DNA of 6,132 bases from Syntrophaceae bacterium UBA4778 (GCA_002403175.1 DHHG01000224.1:1-6132), one strand, 5' to 3'; counted from the first letter of the stretch, positions 1-6,048 are shown. Notes: a model not told the origin generated them from the letters alone. Numbers and translations: made by a program.

Positions 1-221
1 TGGGGCTTAACCGCCAATATGAGGATATCGGCATTCCTGGCAGCAGCGGCACTATTTGGTATCGATTCTATCCCATATTCCATTTTCAGGTATTCGCGTC
101 TCTCCCTGAGAATATCGGTGACGGTTATTTCTTCCGGCAATGCAAGGTGATTGGAAATAATCCCGTTTACGATTACCTCTCCCATTTTGCCTCCGCCCAC
201 GATAACTACTTTCCCCAACAT
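1..221 (-). CDS. proC: Pyrroline-5-carboxylate reductase, N-terminal part (cut by window edge)
   Basis: The minus strand reads from an ATG at 221-219 without a stop to the window edge, giving 73 residues of an enzyme that normally has about 270. The product begins MLGKVVIVGGGKMGE, a Rossmann-fold dinucleotide-binding loop. It continues with a beta-alpha-beta pattern to ADILILAVKP at the edge, which matches the conserved 'ADV(I/V)ILAVKPQ' segment of ProC. The family reduces 1-pyrroline-5-carboxylate to proline with NAD(P)H in the cytoplasm, the last step of proline synthesis. The start is supported by a perfect AGGAGG (complement of 231-236) nine bases upstream. The loop has lysine where ProC usually has asparagine (G-x-G-N-M-G), a mild deviation. 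The catalytic and dimerisation C-terminal domain lies outside the window, so a ProC-like paralogue cannot be excluded. The gene diverges from the PEP-CTERM gene. Confidence 0.88.
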   Translation of the reverse strand, partial: MLGKVVIVGGGKMGEVIVNGIISNHLALPEEITVTDILRERREYLKMEYGIESIPNSAAAARNADILILAVKP

Positions 222-295
222 AGATTAGATCCTCCTGATGCATTGTGCGCATTTTGAACAGCCGTGACATTCCGTTTCTGACCAGAAATTTTCAG

Positions 296-311
296 ATTAC
301 TGATTCGTAAT
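296..311. repeat. Inverted repeat ATTAC-N6-GTAAT over the predicted proC transcription start
   Basis: A perfect 5-bp dyad (ATTAC at 296-300, GTAAT at 307-311) lies just downstream of the candidate proC -10 box. An operator here could block initiation, but a 5-bp dyad in AT-rich DNA can arise by chance, so this is only a candidate site. Confidence 0.2.
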
Positions 312-317
312 TCGATG

Positions 318-347
318 ATTCTTCTCGCATTCTGCTCAAACTGTCAA
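318..347 (-). promoter_or_regulatory. Candidate sigma-70-type promoter for proC
   Basis: On the minus strand a perfect -35 hexamer TTGACA (complement of 342-347) is followed after 18 bp by AAGAAT (complement of 318-323), which matches TATAAT at 4 of 6 positions. Transcription would start near 311, leaving a leader of about 90 nt before the proC start. The rest of the 222-502 spacer is AT-rich and shows no open frame worth calling. I found no equally good promoter pointing toward the PEP-CTERM gene. The call is by eye; the -10 is only moderate. Confidence 0.45.
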
Positions 348-486
348 TAAAAATCCGTATTCATGAGTTCCCGTTCTATCACCCGATTCTACGACCATAC
401 CCTTACCAGATTTTCATTTTCAAATCAGATTAGCAGCTGATTGCTCACACCAATTCGGGATAGTACCGTAAATATATAAAAAAATC

Positions 487-495
487 AGGAGGAGG
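487..495 (+). promoter_or_regulatory. Strong doubled Shine-Dalgarno of the PEP-CTERM gene
   Basis: AGGAGGAGG contains two overlapping AGGAGG cores and ends 7 bases before the ATG at 503. It fixes the start codon and suggests efficient translation, which fits an abundant secreted product. Confidence 0.85.
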
Positions 496-502
496 AACCT
501 AC

Positions 503-1123
503 ATGAAAATGGTTTTCGGTTTGGTCGCATGTACATTGGGGTTAATTTTCTTATTGGCCGGCAATGCAGGTGCGCTCCCTTATACCCATACCTTCAAAGC
601 CGGTTATGGATTGGAGCCGGGCTTCGCACCCCCGGACGGATATCTCGATGCCCCCTGCGGGTTTGAAAATCCGATCTGGAAGGATGGTGATATTCGATTC
701 GGGCACGATAAGAAAAGAGGTCATGAGTTTACATTCAAGCACAATCACAAGCGGTATATGCAGTTTGCAGATCATCGGTATGGCAAGGAGAACGATTCCG
801 TTTTCCATATGCCTTCAGAACAGCCATTCCGCTACATGCATGAATTCAAACACGACGATTTTTTTGGTAAACATGAATTTCACAGCAAAAAACATATTCG
901 ATTCGATGAGGATTGCGACTTTTCTGACCGAGATGGAATGGTATCCTGGAAGAATCATGAATACAATGATGGTCATATGAAGCTGGACGGAGATAAGTGG
1001 TTCAGACATTGCGATTTGAATGGTCCTGTTGGGTCAGACAATGCACCAGTTCCGGAGCCTGCAACGATTCTCTTGATAGGATCAGGATTGCTTTCAGCGA
1101 TCGGATTCAGAAGAAGAAAGTAA
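503..1123 (+). CDS. Secreted histidine-rich PEP-CTERM domain protein, unknown function
   Basis: The product has 206 residues. Residues 1-24 form a signal peptide: Lys2, a hydrophobic core, and an A-G-A end with likely cleavage before Leu25. The C-terminus has the PEP-CTERM tripartite signal: VPEPATILLIG starting at 183, a hydrophobic helix to about 202, and the basic tail RRRK. In this family the tail is recognised by an exosortase, which anchors or exports the protein, usually in bacteria making exopolysaccharide; no exosortase gene lies in the window. The core (about 60-172) is very polar, rich in His, Asp, Lys and Phe, with 14 histidines between residues 68 and 169. Four short modules share the pattern HE[F/Y] followed 1-4 residues later by another His (H74, H113, H124, H152). 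Three cysteines (52, 138, 170) remain after signal removal. Metal binding is possible but inferred from composition only. I recognise no other domain. Confidence 0.88.
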   Translation: MKMVFGLVACTLGLIFLLAGNAGALPYTHTFKAGYGLEPGFAPPDGYLDAPCGFENPIWKDGDIRFGHDKKRGHEFTFKHNHKRYMQFADHRYGKENDSVFHMPSEQPFRYMHEFKHDDFFGKHEFHSKKHIRFDEDCDFSDRDGMVSWKNHEYNDGHMKLDGDKWFRHCDLNGPVGSDNAPVPEPATILLIGSGLLSAIGFRRRK

Positions 1124-1142
1124 TCCACACATCTCTACTGTG

Positions 1143-1179
1143 AAGGGGCGGGGCAATCATGCTTCGCCTCTTTTTTTTT
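1143..1179 (+). terminator. Strong rho-independent terminator after the PEP-CTERM gene
   Basis: The arms 1143-1155 and 1160-1172 pair over 13 positions, including three G.U wobbles, around a 4-nt ATCA loop. The stem is GC-rich, and an uninterrupted run of nine Ts (1171-1179) follows. It begins 19 bp after the stop codon. It isolates the PEP-CTERM gene as a single-gene transcript and argues against read-through into yggT. Confidence 0.9.
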
Positions 1180-1269
1180 GGATACAGAATCCGGATATAT
1201 CCTGGCAAGCTGATTCCGCACAGTATGCTGAACCAATTTGCCGATGGAAAAAGGAATTCACATAAAAAC

Positions 1270-1298
1270 TTGACTTTTAGAGCCCCTGAAAGTATTTT
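1270..1298 (+). promoter_or_regulatory. Candidate sigma-70-type promoter for the yggT-yggU-murJ operon
   Basis: TTGACT (1270-1275) and TATTTT (1293-1298) are separated by an optimal 17 bp. They match the consensus hexamers at 5 of 6 and 4 of 6 positions. Transcription would start near 1305, giving a leader of about 28 nt to the yggT start. The upstream terminator makes a fresh promoter necessary here, which strengthens the call. The -10 box lies in a near-tandem repeat, AGTATTTTCA then AGTATTTCA (1291-1310). Confidence 0.55.
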
Positions 1299-1332
1299 CA
1301 CAGTATTTCAAACAGTTACGGAGGGGTTTCGT

Positions 1333-1635
1333 ATGTTCATTCCGGCTAATTTCATTCATGCTTTGGCGACCATTCTCAACTTTGCCCTTAATCTTTATAT
1401 GTGGGTCATTGTTGTCAGGGCCTTGATTTCCTGGGTCAGTCCCGACCCGTACAATCCGATTGTTCAATTTCTTTACCGGGTCACCGAACCCGTTCTCTAT
1501 CCCATCAGAAAAAGGCTTCCTTTTGGACAACTTGGGATCGATTTCTCGCCGATTATCGTCATCATGGTTATCATATTTTTGCAATATTTCCTGGTAGCAA
1601 CCCTGCAGGATATCGCCTTCCGTATGAAAGGTTGA
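1333..1635 (+). CDS. yggT: YggT family integral membrane protein
   Basis: This is a 100-residue protein of normal family length. It has a first membrane segment at about 9-34, then the hallmark stretch RALISWVSPDPYNP (29-42) and a conserved TEPVLYPIRKRLP loop (51-63). GIDFSPI (68-74) leads into a second membrane segment (about 72-92). YggT proteins sit in the cytoplasmic membrane and are encoded near yggS, proC, DUF167 or division genes; their biochemical role is not settled, though links to osmotic stress and envelope maintenance have been proposed. The start at 1333 has GGAGGGG (1320-1326) six bases upstream. A longer in-frame reading from 1159 would begin inside the terminator stem and is not credible. 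The next gene starts 16 bp downstream. Confidence 0.93.
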   Translation: MFIPANFIHALATILNFALNLYMWVIVVRALISWVSPDPYNPIVQFLYRVTEPVLYPIRKRLPFGQLGIDFSPIIVIMVIIFLQYFLVATLQDIAFRMKG

Positions 1636-1651
1636 AAAAGCGGATTTCCGG

Positions 1652-1948
1652 ATGTTTTCAATAAAAGAATCAGAGGACGGCATTTCATTCAGTATCAAGG
1701 TTCTGCCCAGATCTTCGCGATGTGAGATCGCGGGAATACAGGATGATACCCTGAAAATCAAGATCACGGCCCCTCCCGTCGAAGGCCTCGCCAATGAGGA
1801 ATGCATCCGATTTCTTTCCAAGCAGCTCAGCATCAGCAAATCCAGGATAAGGATAGTATCGGGACACCAATCAAGAAAGAAGATAGTCCATGTATCGGGG
1901 TTGACAAAAGAGGAGTTAGCATCCAGAATCCCCGATATCGCCTTCTGA
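1652..1948 (+). CDS. yggU: DUF167 / YggU family protein
   Basis: This small soluble protein has 98 residues, the usual family size. The signature runs as VLPRSSR (17-23), then LKIKITAPPVEGLAN (34-48) with the diagnostic APPVEG.AN, then FLSKQL (54-59) and IRIVSGHQSRKK (66-77) with the typical SG..SR.K ending. DUF167 members have a compact alpha/beta fold; the function is unknown. The gene lies 16 bp after yggT and has no clear Shine-Dalgarno, so translation is probably coupled to yggT. The yggT-yggU pairing is conserved across many proteobacteria, which supports both calls. Confidence 0.93.
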   Translation: MFSIKESEDGISFSIKVLPRSSRCEIAGIQDDTLKIKITAPPVEGLANEECIRFLSKQLSISKSRIRIVSGHQSRKKIVHVSGLTKEELASRIPDIAF

Positions 1949-1976
1949 AGATTATCCTTTTCGGGATAGGCAAGTT

Positions 1977-3587
1977 ATGAACATGAATGATCAGAAAAAA
2001 GAAATAACCCATTCAGCCCCAAAAACTGCTTCCGTTAAGAAAACGCTCACGATAGCAACAGCTATCATGGTCGGCTCCGTTTTTCTGAGTCGCGTCATGG
2101 GACTGATCCGGGAGCAGGTCATTGCAATTCATGGTGGAACAAGTTTCGAGATTGATGCGTATGTTACGGCATTCCTGATACCGGAGATCCTGAATCATTT
2201 CCTGGCCGGGGGCTTCCTTTCGGTAACGTTCATTCCCATATACCAGAAATACATGCTTGCCAAAGATAATCGGGGGGCATCCAGGTGCTTTTCTAACCTG
2301 ATGACGACGGGCTCCCTGCTTTTCTGTATTATGATTCCTCTGACTATTTACTATACACCGGAATTACTGGGATTCATGGGCGCAAATATTTCCATTCCCG
2401 AAAGAAGAGAAATAACGATTCGCTTAACCCGGATAATTTTACCGGCGCAGATTCTTTTTTATTGGGGGGCTTTCCTGTCTGCCGTCCAAATGGCCAATCA
2501 GCGTTTTTTCTATCCGGCCCTTGCTCCTCTGATTTATAATCTCGGCATCATTGCTGGTGGTATCTTCCTTGGTCCCAAGCTGGGGGTCGAGGGATTTGCC
2601 TGGGGGGTTCTGGGAGGAGCATTGATCGGTAATTTCATCATCCAAATTCCAGGAACGATCCGTGCGGGAATTAAATATAAACCCAGATTCGATCTGACCG
2701 ATCCCGATCTCGTCAAGTATGTTAAATTGACGGTTCCCCTGGTTTTAGGATTGGGTTTGACCTTTTCCAACGAGGTCTTTTTCAGATTTTTCGGTTCTTT
2801 TCTGGGAGAAGGAGGAACGGCAAGCCTTAATTATGCACTTCGGACGATGATGATGGTTGTCGCTGTCTTCGGTCAAGCCTCGGGGGTTGCTTTTTTTCCG
2901 TTCATCTCCCGACTTGCAGTAGAGAAGGAGTTCGAGAAAATGACTTCTCTGCTCAATTCCGTTCTGACGCAATTGATCCTTTACATCATTCCGATAACGG
3001 GTATTATGATTGTTCTGTCTCCCCAGATCATCAGTTTGCTTTTTCAGCATGGTAATTTCAGCGCACGGTCCACGGCGGCAACCGCTCCGATTTTGTCGGT
3101 CTATCTTCTGGGAGCATTCGGTTTTTCTGCGGTTATGATAATTGCACGCAGTTTTTACGCTATGCAGAATACAATGCTGCCCATGATCGTGAGCACGTTT
3201 ACAGCCGTGCTGAGTTTGCCTCTGTACTGGTTTTTTTCAAAGGTTTTGGGAGCATCGGGCATAGCATGGGCTGCCGTTATCAGCATGACTGCACAGTTTT
3301 TGATCCTGTATTCTATCTGGTTCAGAAAATACCGGGAGCATAAATCAACAAAGGCGTTGATTCGCGTATTCATGAAAGCGCTCGCAATCACGCTTGCCGG
3401 TACCGTTTGCTGCTGGGCAATCAAGATAATGATAGGACCCATGATGGCCGGAAGCGGAGCTATGATAGTGAACTTGCTCACAATAACGGCTGCCGGGCTA
3501 CCCTCCCTCCTTCTGATATTTTATGCATATGAAATAATGGGTCTTCAGAATTTTAAAAATTCTCTAAAAACCTTGTTAAGACGCTAA
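1977..3587 (+). CDS. murJ: Lipid II flippase MurJ (MviN family)
   Basis: The 536-residue polytopic membrane protein of the MOP superfamily would move lipid II across the inner membrane during peptidoglycan synthesis. A polar cytoplasmic leader of about 20 residues precedes the first helix. Family landmarks are SRVMGLIRE (38-46), DAYVTAF (60-66), FIPIYQKY (85-92), NYALR (285-289), LFQHGNF (355-361) and RSFYAMQNTMLP (391-402). By eye-alignment with E. coli MurJ, the cavity residues R18, R24, D39 and R270 are kept as R39, R45, D60 and R289. The positions of K46, R52, E57 and E273 hold L67, N73, G78 and M292. The strong hydrophobic bias at the C-terminus fits the extra helices 13-14. The start follows yggU by 28 bp with only a weak GGATAGG-type site; ATG 1983 is an alternative. 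A paralogous flippase for another polyprenyl-linked glycan is the main alternative. Confidence 0.9.
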   Translation: MNMNDQKKEITHSAPKTASVKKTLTIATAIMVGSVFLSRVMGLIREQVIAIHGGTSFEIDAYVTAFLIPEILNHFLAGGFLSVTFIPIYQKYMLAKDNRGASRCFSNLMTTGSLLFCIMIPLTIYYTPELLGFMGANISIPERREITIRLTRIILPAQILFYWGAFLSAVQMANQRFFYPALAPLIYNLGIIAGGIFLGPKLGVEGFAWGVLGGALIGNFIIQIPGTIRAGIKYKPRFDLTDPDLVKYVKLTVPLVLGLGLTFSNEVFFRFFGSFLGEGGTASLNYALRTMMMVVAVFGQASGVAFFPFISRLAVEKEFEKMTSLLNSVLTQLILYIIPITGIMIVLSPQIISLLFQHGNFSARSTAATAPILSVYLLGAFGFSAVMIIARSFYAMQNTMLPMIVSTFTAVLSLPLYWFFSKVLGASGIAWAAVISMTAQFLILYSIWFRKYREHKSTKALIRVFMKALAITLAGTVCCWAIKIMIGPMMAGSGAMIVNLLTITAAGLPSLLLIFYAYEIMGLQNFKNSLKTLLRR

Positions 3588-3629
3588 AGATCGGAAATAA
3601 GGACGTCAACTTGTAAAAACATCAAGACT

Positions 3630-3656
3630 GTGGTTATCTTCTCTTCAGATAATCAC
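3630..3656 (+). other. Hairpin-forming inverted repeat between murJ and the J-protein gene
   Basis: The arms GTGGTTATCT (3630-3639) and AGATAATCAC (3647-3656) pair over 10 bp with one G.U and a 7-nt loop. No T-run follows, so it is not a standard terminator. It may be an RNA stability or processing element, or a DNA operator. It does not match the CIRCE heat-shock operator. The rest of this 99-bp gap has no recognisable ribosome-binding site. Confidence 0.45.
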
Positions 3657-3686
3657 CTGAAACGATAAACCAGTGTCAGCTCGATC

Positions 3687-4529
3687 ATGAATTCAGATTA
3701 TTATAAAATACTGGGAATTTCCCGTTCTGCAGATGAGGATGAGATCAAGAAAGCTTACCGCAAGCTCGCTTTAAAATATCATCCGGACAGAAATCCGGGC
3801 AACCGAAGATCCGAGGAACATTTTAAAAAAATTGCGGAGGCTTATGCAGTTCTCATTGATGAAAAAAAACGCCGCGATTACGATCAGTTGGGACAAGATA
3901 ATTTTCACGGTCATACTGGATCCGGGGGTGGTTTCCAATACAGAAAGGAAGATATCTTTCAGGATATGTTTCGAAATCCCCATAGCTCCGATTTTTTCAG
4001 CGAGCTGGAGAAGGAGTTTCAAAGGCAGGGTTTCAGATTCAACGAAACTTTCTTCAATGATTTGTTCACCCGAAAGCAGGGTATTTTCTTTGGTAGTATC
4101 TACTTCAGCAATCAGGCCGGGGGCAGGCTATACACATTCGGAAATAAAAATTCACCCGAAATTCGAAATTTCGGCCGAAGGGCGGAGGATATGGTCAGAC
4201 CGGTTGCAGCCGCCGGTCTTTTGAAGGTCATCAAAGGTATCAGGAGGGCATTGAAAGGACTTTCCACATTTGTATCGTCTCCGGTATCCCAATTGAAATC
4301 CAGAAAAGGACGGGATCTCTCGTATGAAATCAGGATTTCGAGAAAGGAGGCCATCCTCGGCAAGGAGATCCTGTTTTCATTTAATCGGGGGACACAGGTG
4401 GAAAAACTGGTGGTTAGAATACCAGCCGGAATTGAAAACGGTACCCGCTTGCGATTGACCGGCATGGGCCTAAGAGGGGGAAACAAGCAGGAACCAGGAA
4501 ACCTGTATCTGGAAATTAAAGTTATCTAA
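3687..4529 (+). CDS. J-domain co-chaperone with one C-terminal substrate-binding domain
   Basis: The product has 280 residues. A complete J-domain at about 4-67 carries the HPD motif (32-34) that stimulates Hsp70/DnaK ATPase, followed by KRRDYDQLG (61-69). A short Gly/Phe-rich stretch (72-90) and a long linker (91-208), rich in Phe and Arg, come next. Residues 210-280 match the first C-terminal beta-domain of DnaJ/Cbp[20 protein letters not shown] (210-228) and [19 protein letters not shown] (243-261), ending in GNLYLEIKV. There is no zinc finger (no cysteine at all), and the protein stops where DnaJ and CbpA continue into a second domain and the dimerisation helix. CbpA has about 306 residues and DnaJ about 375. 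The start is fixed by the J-domain, although no Shine-Dalgarno is visible upstream. It is a CbpA-like specialised J-protein rather than the housekeeping DnaJ; its client is unknown. Confidence 0.9.
   Translation: MNSDYYKILGISRSADEDEIKKAYRKLALKYHPDRNPGNRRSEEHFKKIAEAYAVLIDEKKRRDYDQLGQDNFHGHTGSGGGFQYRKEDIFQDMFRNPHSSDFFSELEKEFQRQGFRFNETFFNDLFTRKQGIFFGSIYFSNQAGGRLYTFGNKNSPEIRNFGRRAEDMVRPVAAAGLLKVIKGIRRALKGLSTFVSSPVSQLKSRKGRDLSYEIRISRKEAILGKEILFSFNRGTQVEKLVVRIPAGIENGTRLRLTGMGLRGGNKQEPGNLYLEIKVI
4156..4179. repeat. Overlapping palindromes inside the J-protein linker
   Basis: CCGAAATT (4156-4163) and AATTTCGG (4167-4174) form a perfect 8-bp inverted repeat with a 3-nt spacer. This overlaps a second perfect palindrome, TTCGGCCGAA (4170-4179). 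The two structures are mutually exclusive in RNA. They lie in codons 157-165 of the linker, the least constrained part of the protein. Chance is possible. Confidence 0.4.
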
Positions 4530-4542
4530 TAGGATTGAAAAC

Positions 4543-4564
4543 GACCATTGCGCAGGTCTTTTTT
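4543..4564 (+). terminator. Weak candidate terminator after the J-protein gene
   Basis: GACC (4543-4546) and GGTC (4555-4558) form a short stem with an 8-nt loop, followed directly by six Ts (4559-4564). An A-run upstream could extend pairing past one mismatch. A 4-bp core is weak, so termination may be partial. GCAGGT (4552-4557) could alternatively pair with ACCTGC (4574-4579). Confidence 0.35.
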
Positions 4565-4566
4565 GT

Positions 4567-4594
4567 TTGACTTACCTGCTCCAGAAATGATAGT
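4567..4594 (+). promoter_or_regulatory. Candidate promoter for serS
   Basis: TTGACT (4567-4572) is followed after 16 bp by GATAGT (4589-4594), which matches TATAAT at 4 of 6 positions. The start point would be near 4601, just ahead of the GAAGGA ribosome site (4609-4614). It sits directly after the weak terminator, as expected for a separate serS transcript. No T-box or other leader structure fits in this 94-bp gap. Confidence 0.42.
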
Positions 4595-4623
4595 CAGGTC
4601 TTCCGTTTGAAGGATACTTAACA

Positions 4624-5904
4624 ATGCTTGATATCAAATACCTAAAAGACAACATCGATCTCATCAAAAAAAAGATGAGCGAGCGCGGCCAGCAGATCGA
4701 TTTCGATTATTTCATTCAGTTGGATTCTACGCGGCGGAGCATTCTCCAGGAGGTCGAGAACCTCAGGGGGGAACGCAACAGGGTTTCCAAAGAAATCGGG
4801 CAAAAGAAGGCGCGCAAAGAAGATGCAGCCGATCTGATTGCCGAAATGGGGAAGGTTTCCGATCGGATAAAAGAACTCGACGAATCGCTGAAAAAAACGG
4901 AGCAGGATCTGCAGTCCTTTGTAATGACGGTCCCCAATGTACCCCATCCTTCGGTTGTGACCGGGAGCGGTTCGGAAGACAACCCGGTTATCAGGATGTG
5001 GGGAGAGAAACCGCAATTCGATTTTACGCCTAAACCCCATTGGGAACTCGGAGAGAGCCTGGGCATTCTCGATTTCGCCAGAGGCGCCAAAATTGCCGGA
5101 GCAAGATTCACATTATATTGGTCCATGGGGGCGAAGCTGGAACGAGCTCTCATCAATTTCATGCTGGATCTCCACACGACCGTGCACGGCTATACCGAAG
5201 TGTTGACGCCATTCATGGCCAACAGCACCAGCATGACCGGAACGGGCCAATTGCCGAAATTCGCCGAGGACCTCTTCAAAATCGAAGGGATGGATTATTA
5301 TCTGATTCCGACAGCAGAGGTGCCTGTTACCAATATTCACCAGGGTGAAATCCTGAATGAAAAGGATCTCCCGCGATATTATGTTGCGTATTCTCCATGC
5401 TTTCGCGCAGAGGCGGGATCGTACGGGAAAGACACTCGCGGTTTGATCCGCCAGCATCAGTTTAATAAGGTTGAGATGGTTAAGTTTTCCAAACCTGAAA
5501 ACTCATATGATGAGCTGGAAAAACTGACCTTGAATGCCGAAGAGATCCTGAAAAGATTGGGGATACATTATCGAACCGTTGCCCTGTGTACGGGGGATCT
5601 CGGCTTTTCATCAGCAAAAACATACGATCTCGAAGCCTGGTTGCCCGGTCAGAATACCTATCGGGAGATATCGTCCTGCAGCAACTTTGAAGACTTCCAA
5701 GCCAGAAGGGCCGGCATCCGGTTCCGACGTGAGGAAAACTCCAAAGTTGAATTCGTCCATACATTGAACGGATCCGGTCTTGCTGTGGGGAGAACTCTGG
5801 TTGCCATTCTGGAAAATTATCAGCAAAATGACGGGAGCATTCTGATTCCTGAAGCATTAAAACCATACATGAAAGGGATTGACAGGATAACTCCGGCAAG
5901 TTAA
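4624..5904 (+). CDS. serS: Seryl-tRNA synthetase
   Basis: The 426-residue cytoplasmic class II aminoacyl-tRNA synthetase has the usual bacterial length. It charges tRNA-Ser (and tRNA-Sec, where present) with serine via seryl-adenylate. The N-terminal domain starts [10 protein letters not shown]. Its helical, charged stretch at about 28-100 is the antiparallel coiled-coil arm that grips the long variable arm of tRNA-Ser. The catalytic core has a motif 1 region (about 159-196), the TAEVPVTN substrate segment (230-237), motif 2 (260-284, beginning FRAEAGSYG) and motif 3 (380-397, [11 protein letters not shown] with the ATP-binding Arg390). Motif 2 has FRAEAG where FRSEAG is common, a conservative change. 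The start is supported by GAAGGA nine bases upstream. Two tRNA-Ser genes follow in the same direction. All catalytic parts are present and the gene is intact. Confidence 0.98.
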   Translation: MLDIKYLKDNIDLIKKKMSERGQQIDFDYFIQLDSTRRSILQEVENLRGERNRVSKEIGQKKARKEDAADLIAEMGKVSDRIKELDESLKKTEQDLQSFVMTVPNVPHPSVVTGSGSEDNPVIRMWGEKPQFDFTPKPHWELGESLGILDFARGAKIAGARFTLYWSMGAKLERALINFMLDLHTTVHGYTEVLTPFMANSTSMTGTGQLPKFAEDLFKIEGMDYYLIPTAEVPVTNIHQGEILNEKDLPRYYVAYSPCFRAEAGSYGKDTRGLIRQHQFNKVEMVKFSKPENSYDELEKLTLNAEEILKRLGIHYRTVALCTGDLGFSSAKTYDLEAWLPGQNTYREISSCSNFEDFQARRAGIRFRREENSKVEFVHTLNGSGLAVGRTLVAILENYQQNDGSILIPEALKPYMKGIDRITPAS

Positions 5905-5906
5905 AT
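5879..5906 (+). promoter_or_regulatory. Candidate tRNA-Ser promoter embedded in the serS 3' end
   Basis: A perfect TTGACA (5879-5884), within the last codons of serS, is spaced 16 bp from TTAAAT (5901-5906), which contains the serS stop codon TAA. Transcription would begin around 5913, about 30 nt ahead of the tRNA. The -10 matches at 4 of 6 positions. Co-transcription with serS followed by processing is the alternative. Confidence 0.42.
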
Positions 5907-5907
5907 G

Positions 5908-5930
5908 ATTTGGGATTTCGAATCTCAAAT
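5908..5930 (+). other. 10-bp hairpin between serS and tRNA-Ser
   Basis: ATTTGGGATT (5908-5917) pairs with AATCTCAAAT (5921-5930) over 10 bp with one G.U around a 3-nt TCG loop. Only a couple of Ts follow before an A-rich stretch, so it is a poor intrinsic terminator. It could protect the serS mRNA 3' end or mark where the tRNA is cut from a longer transcript. Confidence 0.5.
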
Positions 5931-5943
5931 TTAAAAATTACAT

Positions 5944-6029
5944 GGAGGGATGGCCGAGTGGTCTATGGCGGCGGTCTTGAAAACCGTTGACCGAAAGGTT
6001 CGCGGGTTCGAATCCTGCTCCCTCCGCCA
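5944..6029 (+). tRNA. tRNA-Ser, anticodon UGA
   Basis: A complete 86-nt class II tRNA includes the encoded CCA end (6027-6029). The acceptor arms GGAGGGA (5944-5950) and TCCCTCC (6019-6025) pair perfectly, with discriminator G6026. The anticodon stem 5971-5975/5983-5987 encloses the loop CTTGAAA, with anticodon TGA at 5978-5980, which reads UCA serine codons. The long variable arm (5988-6001), with a small GAAA-capped stem, is the serine identity feature contacted by SerRS. The T arm is GCGGG-TTCGAAT-CCTGC (6002-6018). It is not tRNA-Sec, whose anticodon is UCA and whose acceptor stem is longer. It lies 39 bp downstream of serS on the same strand. Confidence 0.97.
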
Positions 6030-6048
6030 GATTATTACCAAGCATCCG

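Noticed and set aside
431..445. Possible sigma-54 promoter upstream of the PEP-CTERM gene (TAGCAGCTGATTGCT)
   Set aside because: The -24 GG is replaced and the spacing to the -12 GC is one base short, so both defining features fail.
551..1009. Alternative frames overlapping the PEP-CTERM gene on both strands
   Set aside because: The frame at 503-1123 has a strong ribosome site, signal peptide and PEP-CTERM tail; the others have none of these.
1193..1202. 10-bp palindrome GGATATATCC upstream of yggT
   Set aside because: Perfect, but short, AT-centred and not placed relative to the likely promoter; compatible with chance.
1159..1332. Upstream in-frame extension of yggT from ATG 1159
   Set aside because: It would start in the loop and 3' arm of a strong terminator, translate the T-run as Phe residues, and lacks a ribosome site; ATG 1333 has GGAGGGG and matches the family length.
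1258..1839. 193-codon open frame on the minus strand opposite yggT and yggU
   Set aside because: It is antisense to two clearly conserved genes and shows no family motif; its composition is that of a reversed coding strand.
3630..3656. CIRCE heat-shock operator upstream of the J-protein gene
   Set aside because: The dyad GTGGTTATCT/AGATAATCAC does not match TTAGCACTC-N9-GAGTGCTAA.
4530..4623. T-box or other riboswitch leader before serS
   Set aside because: Only 94 bp, no T-box signature and no well-formed antiterminator/terminator pair; T-boxes are also not expected in this lineage.
4642..5177. Two long minus-strand open frames opposite serS
   Set aside because: serS is unmistakable here; the antisense frames are Arg/Ser/Pro-rich shadows without recognisable motifs or start signals.
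5944..6029. tRNA-Sec (selC) interpretation of the tRNA
   Set aside because: The anticodon is TGA (reads UCA), not TCA, and the acceptor stem has the standard 7 bp.
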